From the NCBI RefSeq assembly GCF_910592395.1, contig NC_088325.1, positions 4,371,501-4,435,500 on the forward strand: a stretch of 64,000 nt of DNA, written 5' to 3'. Position numbers and translations under genes: made by a program. The notes beneath the pieces are model-generated. The model worked only from the letters and a program-made list of their open reading frames with translations, made no database searches and was not told the DNA's origin. Within the stretch, counting starts at the first letter, position 1. Each line of letters begins with the position of its first letter. This document shows, piece by piece, positions 54,501-63,798 of the stretch. This stretch comes from Lineus longissimus (Eukaryota > Nemertea > Pilidiophora > Heteronemertea > Lineidae).

Positions 54501-55307
54501 GCTCCTTTCTACAACAGCATATTTTAATGCTGCAATTCGGTAAATGTAAACTCTTCAATTGGCCGGAATGACTTGTCAAGTATTCTCCCTCATGCCTTGA
54601 TGCCCATTACCTCTTGTTAGCTGGTGTGTCGATCTGTATCGGCCAGGGAACATGCGAGAAGAGGCATAATGATTGGAGAGGCCTTGGTCTGAAAGAAATT
54701 ATCAGATAATGTTAAATTGACAAATGGGCTGGAAATAGCTTGGTGAAACATATACGCCTACCCCATTTGACATTGTCCAGTCTGAGTACGATTACATGGT
54801 TAGATAGTCGAAGGTGACGGTCCCTTGCAAACATCAGATGAACTATAAGATATGTGTACATAGGATGTAACCTTCATATGATTTAAGACTAGTTGAAAGT
54901 CTCGTCCACAGTATAGTAGTGGTTCCCTCAACTTGGGTTTTTTCTGGTTTTTGCTTAGTGTAACGTGTTAGACAAGTTTCGGTGTTAGCGTCCGTATAAC
55001 GACACTATCGGTATAACTTACGGGTTGCTCAGAAATTGGGAAGATAAGAATGAGCGTTATAAAAATAAAAACCATAACTACAGGTAGTTTAACTGAGACA
55101 ATCTACACCTCAATTAAAAGGACATTCGCTGCATGTTGGGATCATGAATTACGAAGTGGTCTCAGGGGTATCTCTCGGTACAAATATTACTAAAACGTAT
55201 TATAGGCGTATCAACTTAACGGGTGTTATCAAATAAGCATCGGCCAAAGGGAGGACGACAGACATTCAGCCGAAGCACTCAATAAAAGTCAGTTACCTTA
55301 GTTAAAA
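51594..55307. other. 3.7-kb non-coding part of the LTR element
   Basis: No convincing ORF. Poly(A) and poly(T) runs lie near 51670 and 51980-52000. Three related blocks with g(c/t)agttcc-gg-ttgac or gttgttcctgggttaac occur near 52960, 53017 and 53100. The plus ORFs at 53555-53904 are unrecognised. It may contain regulatory sequence, the 3' UTRs of both sense and antisense genes, or exons I cannot recognise. Confidence 0.5.
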
Positions 55308-56095
55308 TTAAGACGTGTCCATGGCCGTCTCATGATCGTCATCGCTGTGGTTCAGATCGGTTAGAACCTCTGCCACTGGCATAAGCCTCACGGTCGCCTC
55401 GGGAGTGAAGGCGTCCGCGGCGGTGACGTCCTCAATCTCCACACCAACCATGACTTGTAGGTCTTCTTCCCATATGGTTGGGCGGAACCTCTTCTCGACT
55501 TTATCGGTCCGAACCATCCTGATTTTTAGCCGTGGCTTCGACTCACCGGGCATCATGTAGAGGTAAGGGGTGTACGGACTCTCCGTAAACTCCAACGAAA
55601 TTCCGTGGAGAAGGGTTCCGTCCACCCCCCACATCGCATCTGTGAGATGACGTCGCACTCGTCCGGTGATATCGAACCACCACATGGTTTCGCTCGGGGG
55701 TTCTAGGAGCTCTCCTTCGGGAGGACCCAACGGGACAAAGTCGTCCAACTTCTCTTCACTGGAGGAAGCAACGTTGGGCTCCCGATGGTTCCGTGAACAC
55801 CCCGGCTGTGGTTCGGACCTTTGGGGGCTGGCTTCCTTGTTAGCCGTCGGGGGTGTGACTTGGCGGGTCTCCCCGCGTGCCGCAAGTAGGTGACCCCTCA
55901 TGTCAAGGTCACGGCACCGCGGTAGTGCGACGCAAAGCGTCGCCTCCCGAGACCGCGCCTCCTCACAGGGTTCCGCGTACTCCAGTGCCTCAGATGGGTA
56001 GACACGGTACCACGGTACGGCGACGCAAAACGACGCCGCCCGGGACCGCGCCTCCTGGCGGAGTTCCGCGTATTCCTCTGCCCCGAATCGACGAC
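55308..56095 (-). CDS. Antisense gene exon 4 (internal duplication, acidic end)
   Basis: Acceptor ttctttttatag. It begins GRRFGAEEYAELRQEARSRA and soon repeats a diverged copy (EYAEPCEEARSREATLCVAL). Then comes a P/S/E-rich linker, a folded-looking part (MWWFDITGRVRRHL, ... LKIRMVRTDKVEKRF), and an acidic tail ending DDDHETAMDTS. The stop codon is at 55308-55310. No AATAAA was seen on the minus strand in the next 300 bp. Confidence 0.72.
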
Positions 56096-59000
56096 CTATA
56101 AAAAGAATAAAGAAATAAACAATATTTTGCATATGGGGTTCAAAAACAAATAACTGTTTATCATATAAAAATGTCACCCAACCTTAGAACACTCAGAATT
56201 CAAACAACACCTTAAAAAATGTTGGTAACCTGTGTTTCCTAGAATGACGACTGTCTCGCCTGTAATTGCTTGTCAAAATCAAACAGAGTTACACCTCAGC
56301 GTACCGAGGGTTACCCATCCGTAAGTGTAATGACAAACCATATTGTTTAACTAGTATATGTAGCTTAGCTAAAATCGTTGCGTAAAACGGACTTGACCCA
56401 CCAAAGTAGTACCTAAGTTAACCGCGGTAGCACCGCATGGTGCGCGGCTGGAACATCGTTAACGTCAATCATAATGTATATTAACATTTTCGCCTCGTTG
56501 GCATAAATGAACATAAATACCAGCCTCATTACCTGGATAACCGGTGCATTAATTTGAAGTACCAATAACTAGTATCTCTCCATTCATAGGTAAAGTTATT
56601 CCATGTGTCCGAGGGTATTGCAACAAATTCTACAGTTAATGGCCAAACCTACCTAGATCTTTGGGACCTGGGAAAAGCGGCCTCGGGGGTAGCTCGTGAT
56701 GATCTTGTTCGTAGATCTGCTCCGCCCCCTCCGGCCAGTCCTTGCGGGTGCCTGTATTTCCGTGCAGGTTGAGCACGTGAGGCCTAACGTCCAGGCACCC
56801 CGCACAACGATAGGCGGCTATCCACCGCCTCATATAGGTCTGGAAGCTGCCCCTCCTTCTCATTGCTGTTATTGCACCCCCGCGCCTAGGGTGTTCGGCG
56901 AACATCCGCACGAGTGCAGTAGGAGCGTAGGGGGCGTCGTTCCAGAGGTGTTTGTGTACCTCTACGGCCCGTGTCATCCGCTCCATGACCCGGCGGTTCG
57001 CCCGACACTCCTTCTTTGAGCGGTGACATGCGGCTGGGCACATGCCACAAGCGATTTCCGCCCGACTGTACAGGTGGGTTGTAACCACCGCTGCTGTACT
57101 TAGCCACTTTAGGCTAGGCGGCAATACAGCAGCTTCCCATGGCTCAAGTTTGACCTGACACACAAGGCCAAACATTACAACTCTCTAAAAAAAAAAAGGA
57201 AAAGGTCGTCCATAAACAATCTTAAGTTACCTATTCTTAAATTTTTATTGTTCTTGTTTCATTAAATGTGTTATTCCTTCATAAATAGTTCTCACCATTT
57301 CACTAGTTAATAAACAAATCATAACCTCATGATGCACATGAGTAGTTGAAGTCACCACGTCCGCCTCCTATCTCCCAGGTACCGTGCTGTTTAACATCAT
57401 TCACACCCTAAACAGTTGTATATAGGCTGGTTCCGACCCTACGTCAGATTTCTACAGGTACACCTTCGCCAACAGCGATAACAAGTCTACCTTAACCAGT
57501 GTATCATGCCATGCCAAGATAACGCTACATTACTATGCTCATAACTCAACTATTAATGGGTAATTAGTTGTTTAACATCTTCACTTAGCAAACGTCAGCA
57601 TCTCTTACCTATTTCTGATGGGCGGTTTTACAACATCATTCTGACGTGCTCATTAGACATGCGGCATCAATTTGTTACACTCTTGGGTTAGTACCTAGTT
57701 AGAATATGGCATGCCACGGTTATCAATAAGGTTAGCGTTAATATAGTTTATATTAACAAATCAACAATAGGGCGAATGGAACCTATGCTATTAATTACCA
57801 TGAATTGTGCAACTGGTGTTATGAATGTTGGTTGTCATGATTCCAGCTTTATGATGGGTACGGTTAGTGTATGAATTTTATATTGTGTTCCTCCACAAAC
57901 GGTTACTGTTTTTTCAGGTGGAGAAAACGATTCATTATGGTAAAAAAAAAAAACAACGTTTTTTTGTAAATATTAATATGTTCAGCGAATAATTTTTGTT
58001 CTTCCATATTTCATATTGTAACAACGTTGAAGGTTCCAACAGTCAAAACACCGTGAAAACGGCTTCTCGACTTGAAATCTTAACCGTGGTCACTTATGGT
58101 TGTTGTTCGAACCAATTGTTTACATTGATAACTTGTGGTCGAACATAAACAAACCAGACAACCAGCTGTAATTAGTCAAAATTATCTTCCCATTTGTCTA
58201 GTCATCGTTGCGATCCAGGGAAAAAACCTAACTAAAACAGACCCGCAGCTGGTTAGTAATGGTACTCAAGGTTATCCTGCCATCATGACGTTATCGAATG
58301 AAATTTCACTCCCAGCGTCGTGGTGCCAGGCAAAAAGAAAAAATTGTCCCACACTCTGTCTTTATCATCAAATTAGTCATGGGGCCATGACTCTTAGATT
58401 TGGTCGAGGGGAGCGTTTAATTGAAGCGTTTTGTCCTTTATGAACAAAAACAAAAGGAAGGCAAACAAATAAGGTGCAATCTACAGGCAGAGTAAGTAGC
58501 AGACCTCCGGCTACAGTTAATATATACCTTTGGTGAGAAGGGAATTTGGCCTTCAACGTCAGCGGACAGGTCGGCGCTCATATTATTCATGGGGGGTGCT
58601 GAAAGTTGAGTTATTAGTATGAACAAATGATTTCGACTTTTGAAATTGCGGTTATGTGAAAAGGGTATCACGTTATGTTATGTACTATATATATATATAT
58701 ATATGATTACTACTTAGAAGACAATGATACGGCCTGCAACTTGAACGACTATACGAGGAAGGAATCATCAGAATCGAGAGCAGCGGTACACATAACGATC
58801 GGAGTCAACTCAATTATACGTTGCAGATCGGAATCAAATCGAGAAACGATCGATAACGTCGATTAACGATACATTTTACGTTCTTGCATCTTTTATGAAC
58901 TAAGTATGAAAGGGACATGACACTATTTTGGCGATGGACTTGATCGTAGAATTTGGACATATTTACATATTTATTTAAGTACAACCTTGCGGACAGGCAG

Positions 59001-59332
59001 GAAAGTACGTTCCTGATTCACTTCAGATTATATTTGAATGGAGAAATGGTGGAAATTGCAAAGTGATGCACGCGGCATAGAAGTTAAGATAAAACCTTTC
59101 AGTTAATGCATGAATGTTCATTAAAAAATTGTATATAAATTGTATAAAAAAGGTATTTTAGGGAGGTCTTCTATAAATCGAGTATTTTAAATCGGAAGAA
59201 TAGTCGAAATATGAGTAGGGAAGTGTTAAGTAACTTACCTTGAAAGGACAAGATCGGTAAATTGAAATGGGATTGAAAATTGATAGTCTCCGTTGTGATC
59301 TTGTCGGCTGGAAGTTCCCTGGGTATCTGCAT
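55308..59332 (-). CDS. Antisense four-exon gene inside the LTR element, about 494 aa
   Basis: Exons on the minus strand: 59239-59332, 58528-58598, 56653-57184 and 55308-56095. All introns are GT-AG, phases are 1, 0 and 1 at the three junctions, and the sum is 1485 bp (495 codons with stop). TATAAAA lies at 59351-59357. The exon-1 ATG is only 25 bp below that box, so translation could instead begin at ATG 58588-58590 in exon 2. The product has a Cys/Arg-rich middle (exon 3), a duplicated 20-odd-residue block (start of exon 4) and a C-terminal acidic end. I recognise no family. Exons 3 and 4 are clearly more GC-rich than the rest of the element, hinting at separate origin. Antisense genes near the 3' end are known from HTLV-type retroviruses; any functional parallel is inference. 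Confidence 0.72.
56653..57184 (-). CDS. Antisense gene exon 3 (Cys/Arg-rich)
   Basis: Follows a long pyrimidine acceptor (poly-T then tag) and ends at donor gtaggt, phase 1. It encodes about 177 residues with a cluster CGMCPAACHRSKKEC and a later CAGC, which could bind metal, and basic segments (RANRRVMERM, AMRRRGSF..YMRRW). No known domain recognised. GC-rich compared with flanking introns. Confidence 0.7.
57185..58527. other. Intron 2 of the antisense gene, otherwise empty
   Basis: AT-rich sequence. The plus ORF 58135-58443 (102 codons) is unrecognised and probably accidental. Confidence 0.5.
58528..58598 (-). CDS. Antisense gene exon 2
   Basis: 71 bp between acceptor caactttcag and donor gtatat. 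It reads PPMNNMSADLSADVEGQ then IPFSPK. It takes phase 1 and leaves phase 0. It contains two in-frame Met codons that could serve as the start. Confidence 0.65.
58599..59238. other. Intron 1 of the antisense gene
   Basis: Contains a (TA)n run at 58685-58704 and nothing recognisable as coding. Confidence 0.5.
59239..59332 (-). CDS. Antisense gene exon 1
   Basis: Open from ATG 59330-59332 (MQIPRELPADKITTETINFQ...) to donor gtaagtt at 59238, phase 1. If transcription starts about 30 bp below the TATA box, this ATG would fall at or just outside the transcript, so the exon may be partly or wholly 5' UTR. Confidence 0.55.
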
Positions 59333-59350
59333 GCTCTCGGAAGAACCGGT

Positions 59351-59357
59351 TTTTATA
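59351..59357 (-). promoter_or_regulatory. TATA box of the antisense gene
   Basis: TATAAAA on the minus strand in ggtataaaaaccgg, followed within about 120 bp by a perfect donor (aag|gtaagt). It lies about 570 bp inside the 3' LTR boundary, so the antisense gene does not seem to depend on the LTR promoter. Confidence 0.6.
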
Positions 59358-59919
59358 CCACAAATATCAGGTAGCAGGGCGGCAGAAGATTTATGACGTT
59401 CCTTCCATTGACAGGTGACTGAGCTAGTACAATTTAAAAAACCAGAGTCAGGCTACTAGACATGACTCCCTTTGTGAGCATGCCGGCCCTGGCTTATTTT
59501 TTGAGGAACTTTTGTGTTTTATAGCTCACCAAACGGTGATAGTGGTGAGATATGAGGTGGGCAAGTTTCGCAGCGGTTTTGCTGGAAAGTTATTGGCCTA
59601 TTGGAACGAATTGGTTGTGGATACTATGCTGCCCTGATGCAAAAATTTAAATCCGGGTTATATTGAAATTGTTCTCTCTCTGGTCATTCAACAACATTCC
59701 TAAGTAAATTATAAATATATGTAACAAAAAACAGATGGAGCTCCTGCAAGTCTGGGAACGTTTGGTCAAACAAAGCCATGACGATTCGGTAAATACCTCT
59801 TAAAAGGTACATTATACAAAAATTAGCATACATCGGTATTGCCCATGGACCAGCCAATTGATTAATTACCTGCCGGTTGAATTTTCCTCTTTAACATTGG
59901 GACAATGTTTTTCATCTAG
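59358..59919. other. Non-coding stretch before the 3' LTR
   Basis: Upstream region of the antisense promoter and 3' untranslated part of the genomic RNA. No ORF. Confidence 0.5.
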
Positions 59920-59928
59920 CTGTGGGGA
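59918..59928 (+). promoter_or_regulatory. Weak polypurine tract
   Basis: agctgtgggga abuts the 3' LTR. Only the last bases (gtgggga) are purine-rich, shorter than typical for Ty3/gypsy. Given intact LTR ends it must still suffice, or this copy used a longer signal that I cannot see. Confidence 0.45.
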
Positions 59929-60383
59929 TGTACTGGTTCCCTTATAGTCCGCCGGGGTAACTATAGTTGACCTGGTGGATTGTTCGTGGAATTCGGGCAT
60001 CCTGCCACGAGCCTCCCAAAACTAGAAACATCATGTGACCGGCTATCATTGGCTGGCCCTTATAGGGCCTATATATAAACCAGACCACAGAGCGCCCATC
60101 TGAGAGAGAGAGCTAGACCAGGAAGAACATCAGGGCTAAAAAGGGAAAACATACTAAGGCCGTTTAAGAAGACCTCTCGAGTTTTGTACATCTTCCAAAA
60201 TAAAGATCAAGGGTAAGTCCAAAGAATTGCGTTATTATCTTCGTGGTCGGATGACCTTGCCATAAACATATATAGGGGAAGGATCTCTAGAGACAGACGG
60301 TCGAGCATCTGACCTCTGGGAGGCCGTGGACATTTCCCCCTCCAAACGTGACGGCTCGGGGCGGTTCACGCCCGTACGTTACA
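59929..60383 (+). repeat. 3' LTR
   Basis: Same length and, by eye, same sequence as 39374-39828. It is followed by the duplicated target atcg and Harbinger copy 2 sequence. Confidence 0.93.
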
Positions 60384-60781
60384 ATCGGTAACATCGATTT
60401 CCCTTCATTGACAGTTAACCAACGCACGTTGTCAAAAAGCTATTGTATGTATAGGTGGGCGTTCCTAATGTGCTTTGGTGACCACCAATCAGAAGAAGGA
60501 CCTTACATATGTATTCATCACAGCAGCGCAGCCCTGGTGGTAATGCTCTTGTAACCAATAGCATCAAAGTTAACAAGCATGGTACGTTGAATTAGGTACT
60601 TCTTAGGTTCCCGTCTGTCCCTAACGTTCTATCATGAGACAGACCTATGAATACATATGTAAGGTCCTTCTTCTGATTGGTGGTCACCAAAGCACATTAG
60701 GAACGCCCACCTATACATACAATAGCTTTTTGACAACGTGCGTTGGTTAACTGTCAATGAAGGGAAATCGATGTTACCGAT
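60384..60781. repeat. Large inverted repeat at the junction of Harbinger copies 2 and 3
   Basis: 60384-60517 and 60647-60781 are almost perfect inverted copies, about 134 bp per arm, separated by 129 bp that end with the copy-2 terminus. The junction of copy 2 with truncated, inverted copy 3 created it. Confidence 0.85.
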
Positions 60782-60877
60782 GTTACCGAATAGGCATTGT
60801 TATAGACAAGCGGTCAATTATTGATAAAAGCCTGGTTGGCTCGTATTAACCAAATTGAGTGTCTTTTTATTATCTAA

Positions 60878-61629
60878 TGCCCGCCGTTCACGATCAAATT
60901 TAACTTGACCAAAAAAATATGGCCAAAAAGTTTGATCGTGAACGACGGGAAATTGAATGAAATATGTTCCTAGGATAAAAATTGTTGTGGATAGAACCGG
61001 TCCTATTTATTTAGTACGATTCGGAAATATTGGATCGTGAGCGGCGGGATTGGATTTTTTCTGTACGATTAACCGTTTGAGTCAAAGTAGCCATTTCAAT
61101 ATTATCGGGCCATCAATCAATGAACACATCAATTAGATGGGTTTTTTTCAGGTGTGACGCGCATTGGCGTTTTTAGTAACAATTAAAGCATGGTCTTTCA
61201 CTATCCGAGCTGTCCAAATAGGTAGGCCTATTCATATACTGTATCGATCCTTTGTGAGCCGGGACAGCGACAAAGACAGTTGATAGTTATAATAATGAGT
61301 ATTATGCGCCAAGAAATAATTCAGGTACACTTTATACAAGCAACTCGCACCATACCTGCACACTCGGTCGAAACGCAGGCTTGTACCAAGATGGTTTGGA
61401 CACAAAATGCTGTAGATGTGTTGATCGAAGAGTATAGGGCTCGCAGCAATTGCAGTTATGGCTGCACATGCAGCAGCTGCCGCAATCAGTCTTGACTGCA
61501 CGGGAGCCATATTGGAAAAGATTTGATGAAATAAATCCATCGTGCACGACGGGCGGCTGAACTAGAAAATTTGACACAAAAGTTTGACCAACAGATCTGA
61601 TCAAAAACTTTGATCGTGAACGGCGGGCA
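60878..61629. mobile_element. 752-bp TIR element nested in Harbinger copy 3
   Basis: Termini tgcccgccgttcacgatcaaa and the matching tttgatcgtgaacggcgggca. Flanks are taa on the left and tta on the right, where the other copies read ctaagc, so a TWA-type 3-bp duplication with one change is likeliest (Harbinger-like). TIR-like words recur inside (atcgtgaacgacggga near 60935, atcgtgagcggcggga near 61034, and atcgtgcacgacggg near 61540). A minus ORF of 102 codons (61232-61540) is alanine-rich and unrecognised. Confidence 0.75.
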
Positions 61630-61706
61630 TTAGCAGTTACTATGCAAAAGAAACCGGTCCATTGTTGGACTGTGGCTGAGTAACAGTAACAAGTTATGAC
61701 TATTAT

Positions 61707-61937
61707 ATGGGTCTAGTTTTAGCGCGGTTTTTAGTACAGTGTTGTCGAAGTGAACGAACAGTCATGTGTGATAGAGTGCTTGTTGGCATGGAGGAGATGG
61801 CCCTTCTCCGGGAAGGGTACCAGCGACATAGAAATAATTATGTTCGCATTCTAGGCCACATCCGGCAAAATGTCAACCGTTTGCCACAAGGGCATTATAC
61901 GCTAGGCGAACCGCAAAACAACTCCGACAAAGGATAA
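61707..61937 (+). pseudogene. Second Harbinger ORF in copy 3, truncated
   Basis: Matches the 116-aa ORF of copy 2 from MCDRVLVGMEEMALLREGYQ (ATG near 61764) to NRLP, then diverges through a frameshift at about 61888. A C-run at 61986-62002 lies further along in what was the same gene. Confidence 0.65.
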
Positions 61938-62089
61938 GAGAAGTTATTGCAAGAGAAATTGCTGAGTTAGTACATGTATCGTATACCCCCCCCCCCCCCC
62001 CCTCCACAAACGCACCCGCACCCCACACAACAGTAGCACAGTAACAAAGGGGCCAATTCCATATACCAATTATTCAAGGGGAGCACAAC

Positions 62090-62713
62090 TCATTCCACAA
62101 TTGTCGATAATGACCTGAGTGCTGATACAATATTTGTGGACATGGCCACTGTAGAACAGGTAGGGATCCTCAGTCTCTGGGATCTCGATTCCGTTCCATC
62201 TATCGCCCCAACAGCATCTGGAAAAGTATCCCAGTTGCCCCGCAGTTGTTCCCACTCTTCATCGGTCGGCCATGTTATACCGTCTTGAAAATAAGTCCAC
62301 AAAACATCTGTCATAAAATAAAGTTCCCTGCAAACAGATTGCTTGCTGATATCAAACATTGCACTCATCGCAACAATGTCCGGATATTTCTTGATCCAAT
62401 AGAAAAAAAGTAAATGATCTCGGTACCGTCCTGGCCCGTTTTCCAGAAGGGGCGTAATGTCCTCTACGAGGTGTTGGAAAGAGGCCACTGTCTCACCTGA
62501 TAGATACCAAAAGTATATCTGGTGGTTTCTAATCCTGGTAAAGACGTCGTTACCACCGTATGGACCATTTGGTTGATTGGTGAGAACTTCATCAAGTCTT
62601 GGAGGCAACGGAGGCGGACGCACTTCTAAATTCTGAAATGCTGGTGTAAGCTAAACTGGTTGCGGTGGTATGGGCGGCGGAGCAACGAACAAAAACATCC
62701 TAATTCTCTCCAT
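62090..62713 (-). pseudogene. HARBI1-like transposase of copy 3, broken
   Basis: The ancestral ATG is at 62711-62713. A TTG-to-TAG change near 62650 stops the frame, which reopens at 62623. Part of the linker after RYRDHLL is deleted relative to copies 1 and 2, and the frame closes after GAIDGT, where sequence equivalent to the VHAIEI segment is disrupted. Confidence 0.8.
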
Positions 62714-63098
62714 GGTGAAAGTAGCGTGAGACCAAGCGACTGCTGGCCAACACAAACCATGGCAATTAAATGTTATCAATAATCAATTCAAATTCGGACA
62801 AAGGAATGATATTTTATTGACCATTTTCAATGCGTGTCTAATCATGTCACCACAGGGATAAGGCTTGACGCATAATAAAGGAAAATTACATGAACCTTCC
62901 CATATGGGCGGTCCATTGCCATTAAATGCAATTATCCAGTGCAAAGATCATTGTTACATGGCCGGCCTCCATTCAGAACTTGGAGCGCAAACGTACTCCA
63001 CGTGACATGTGAAGGCCTATTAGATTAATCCTACTACGCGTCCATGGACGTTGATTTTTGTTCCCGTCCGTCCCTGACGTTCTGTTATGAGACAGACC

Positions 63099-63468
63099 CT
63101 TCGGAACTGTCGACCTCATAATTTTAGAAATTATGAGTCGTTTTCACAATGGAATTTTTCCTTTGTGGTCTTATGGACCTTCGGACTTGTACAGAGGCTG
63201 ACACCACCAGGAGGGGAGCCGCGTCAAATTCACGACGTCATGTTTTCATGCATGAGAGAATCAAGAGGAAGACTTAAAAAAGATGGTGAAGCAACATTGG
63301 GAGCTTGAAATACCCAGGCAACCTTTACACATTTAATCAAATTTTAGACCAATTAGTTACTGTAAGCAGCCTATTTCAAGAGAAAATACTTATACTTAGA
63401 AAACTGTTTAATTAACCCCTTTAATAACAGTCAGGTCAAGATAGTACATATTTATTAATTCTTTTCAG
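63099..63468. other. Flank of the Harbinger cluster; possible intron
   Basis: Contains tggaccttcggacttgt, echoed at 36314-36331. The sequence upstream of the Ig exon ends in a usable acceptor. No signal-peptide exon was found here. Confidence 0.45.
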
Positions 63469-63798
63469 CATTGACCGGTGTATATTCCCTGAACGATATC
63501 ACAGTACAGCCAGGACCAGTCGAAGTGAAGCAAGGACAGAACGTCAGGCTGTGGTGCAAACTGAAATACGACCCTAATAAAGTAGTGCCGGTAGTCTGGC
63601 AATCGCCGCCAAATTTCCGAACAAGAACCAACGATTGTTCTTCTTTTGCAAAGGATAAATATGTCATGTCGTGTTCAGACACTGATGACCCTTTTGGGTA
63701 TTATAATATGACAATAATGGATGTCCAATGGGCTGATAATGGGATATATCGGTGCCTGTATACCAACCATATGACCCCTGTGGATTTACAAGTTTTGG
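63469..63798 (+). CDS. V-like Ig exon of a second IgSF gene (partial gene)
   Basis: An exon of 330 bp between acceptor ttaattcttttcag and donor gtaagtt, phase 1-1: the same length and phase as exon 2 of the receptor gene. It has the Ig core (VRLWC, VVWQS, DVQWADNGIYRC) and two additional cysteines (NDC, SCSD) placed as in the receptor's V-like domain, with similar C..F.K-type residues around them. The rest of the gene lies beyond 64000 and its signal exon was not found. It is a probable paralogue in opposite orientation. Confidence 0.85.

Larger units (their letters stand above)
39374..60383 (+). mobile_element. Giant (21-kb) env-bearing chromodomain Ty3/gypsy LTR retroelement
   Basis: Two 455-bp LTRs of identical length and, by eye, identical sequence bound the element. 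The duplication atcg flanks it (39370-39373 and 60384-60387). The uninterrupted target is present in Harbinger copies 1 and 3. Order on the plus strand: LTR, primer site, leader with tandem repeats, gag, pol (frame -1), env-like ORF, a 64-aa ORF, a 355-aa zinc-cluster ORF, a 3.7-kb gap, then a four-exon antisense gene, more non-coding sequence, and the 3' LTR. All large ORFs are intact. Typical Ty3/gypsy elements are 5-8 kb, so about 10 kb here is extra. The insertion must be recent and the copy may be competent. Confidence 0.93.
37785..60645 (+). mobile_element. Harbinger-type transposon, copy 2, split by the giant LTR element
   Basis: Left part 37785-39373 and right part 60384-60645, with the same termini as copy 1. 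Without the insertion it is about 1.85 kb. It holds the transposase frame on the plus strand and a second ORF on the minus strand. It is probably itself non-autonomous, since the catalytic end of the transposase is absent. Confidence 0.85.
60646..63098 (-). mobile_element. Harbinger-type transposon, copy 3, inverted and truncated
   Basis: Its 5' terminus (complement of ggtctgtctcataacagaac) ends at 63098. The other end is cut at about 60646, so some 130 bp of its 3' terminus are missing. It carries the nested element 60878-61629 and a transposase relic on the minus strand. Confidence 0.8.

Noticed and set aside
58135-58443. 102-aa plus ORF within the antisense gene intron
   Set aside because: No domain, and the listed start is not an ATG in good context. 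Probably accidental.
61232-61540. 102-aa minus ORF in the nested TIR element as a transposase
   Set aside because: Alanine-rich and without DDE-type motifs. The element is too short to be autonomous.
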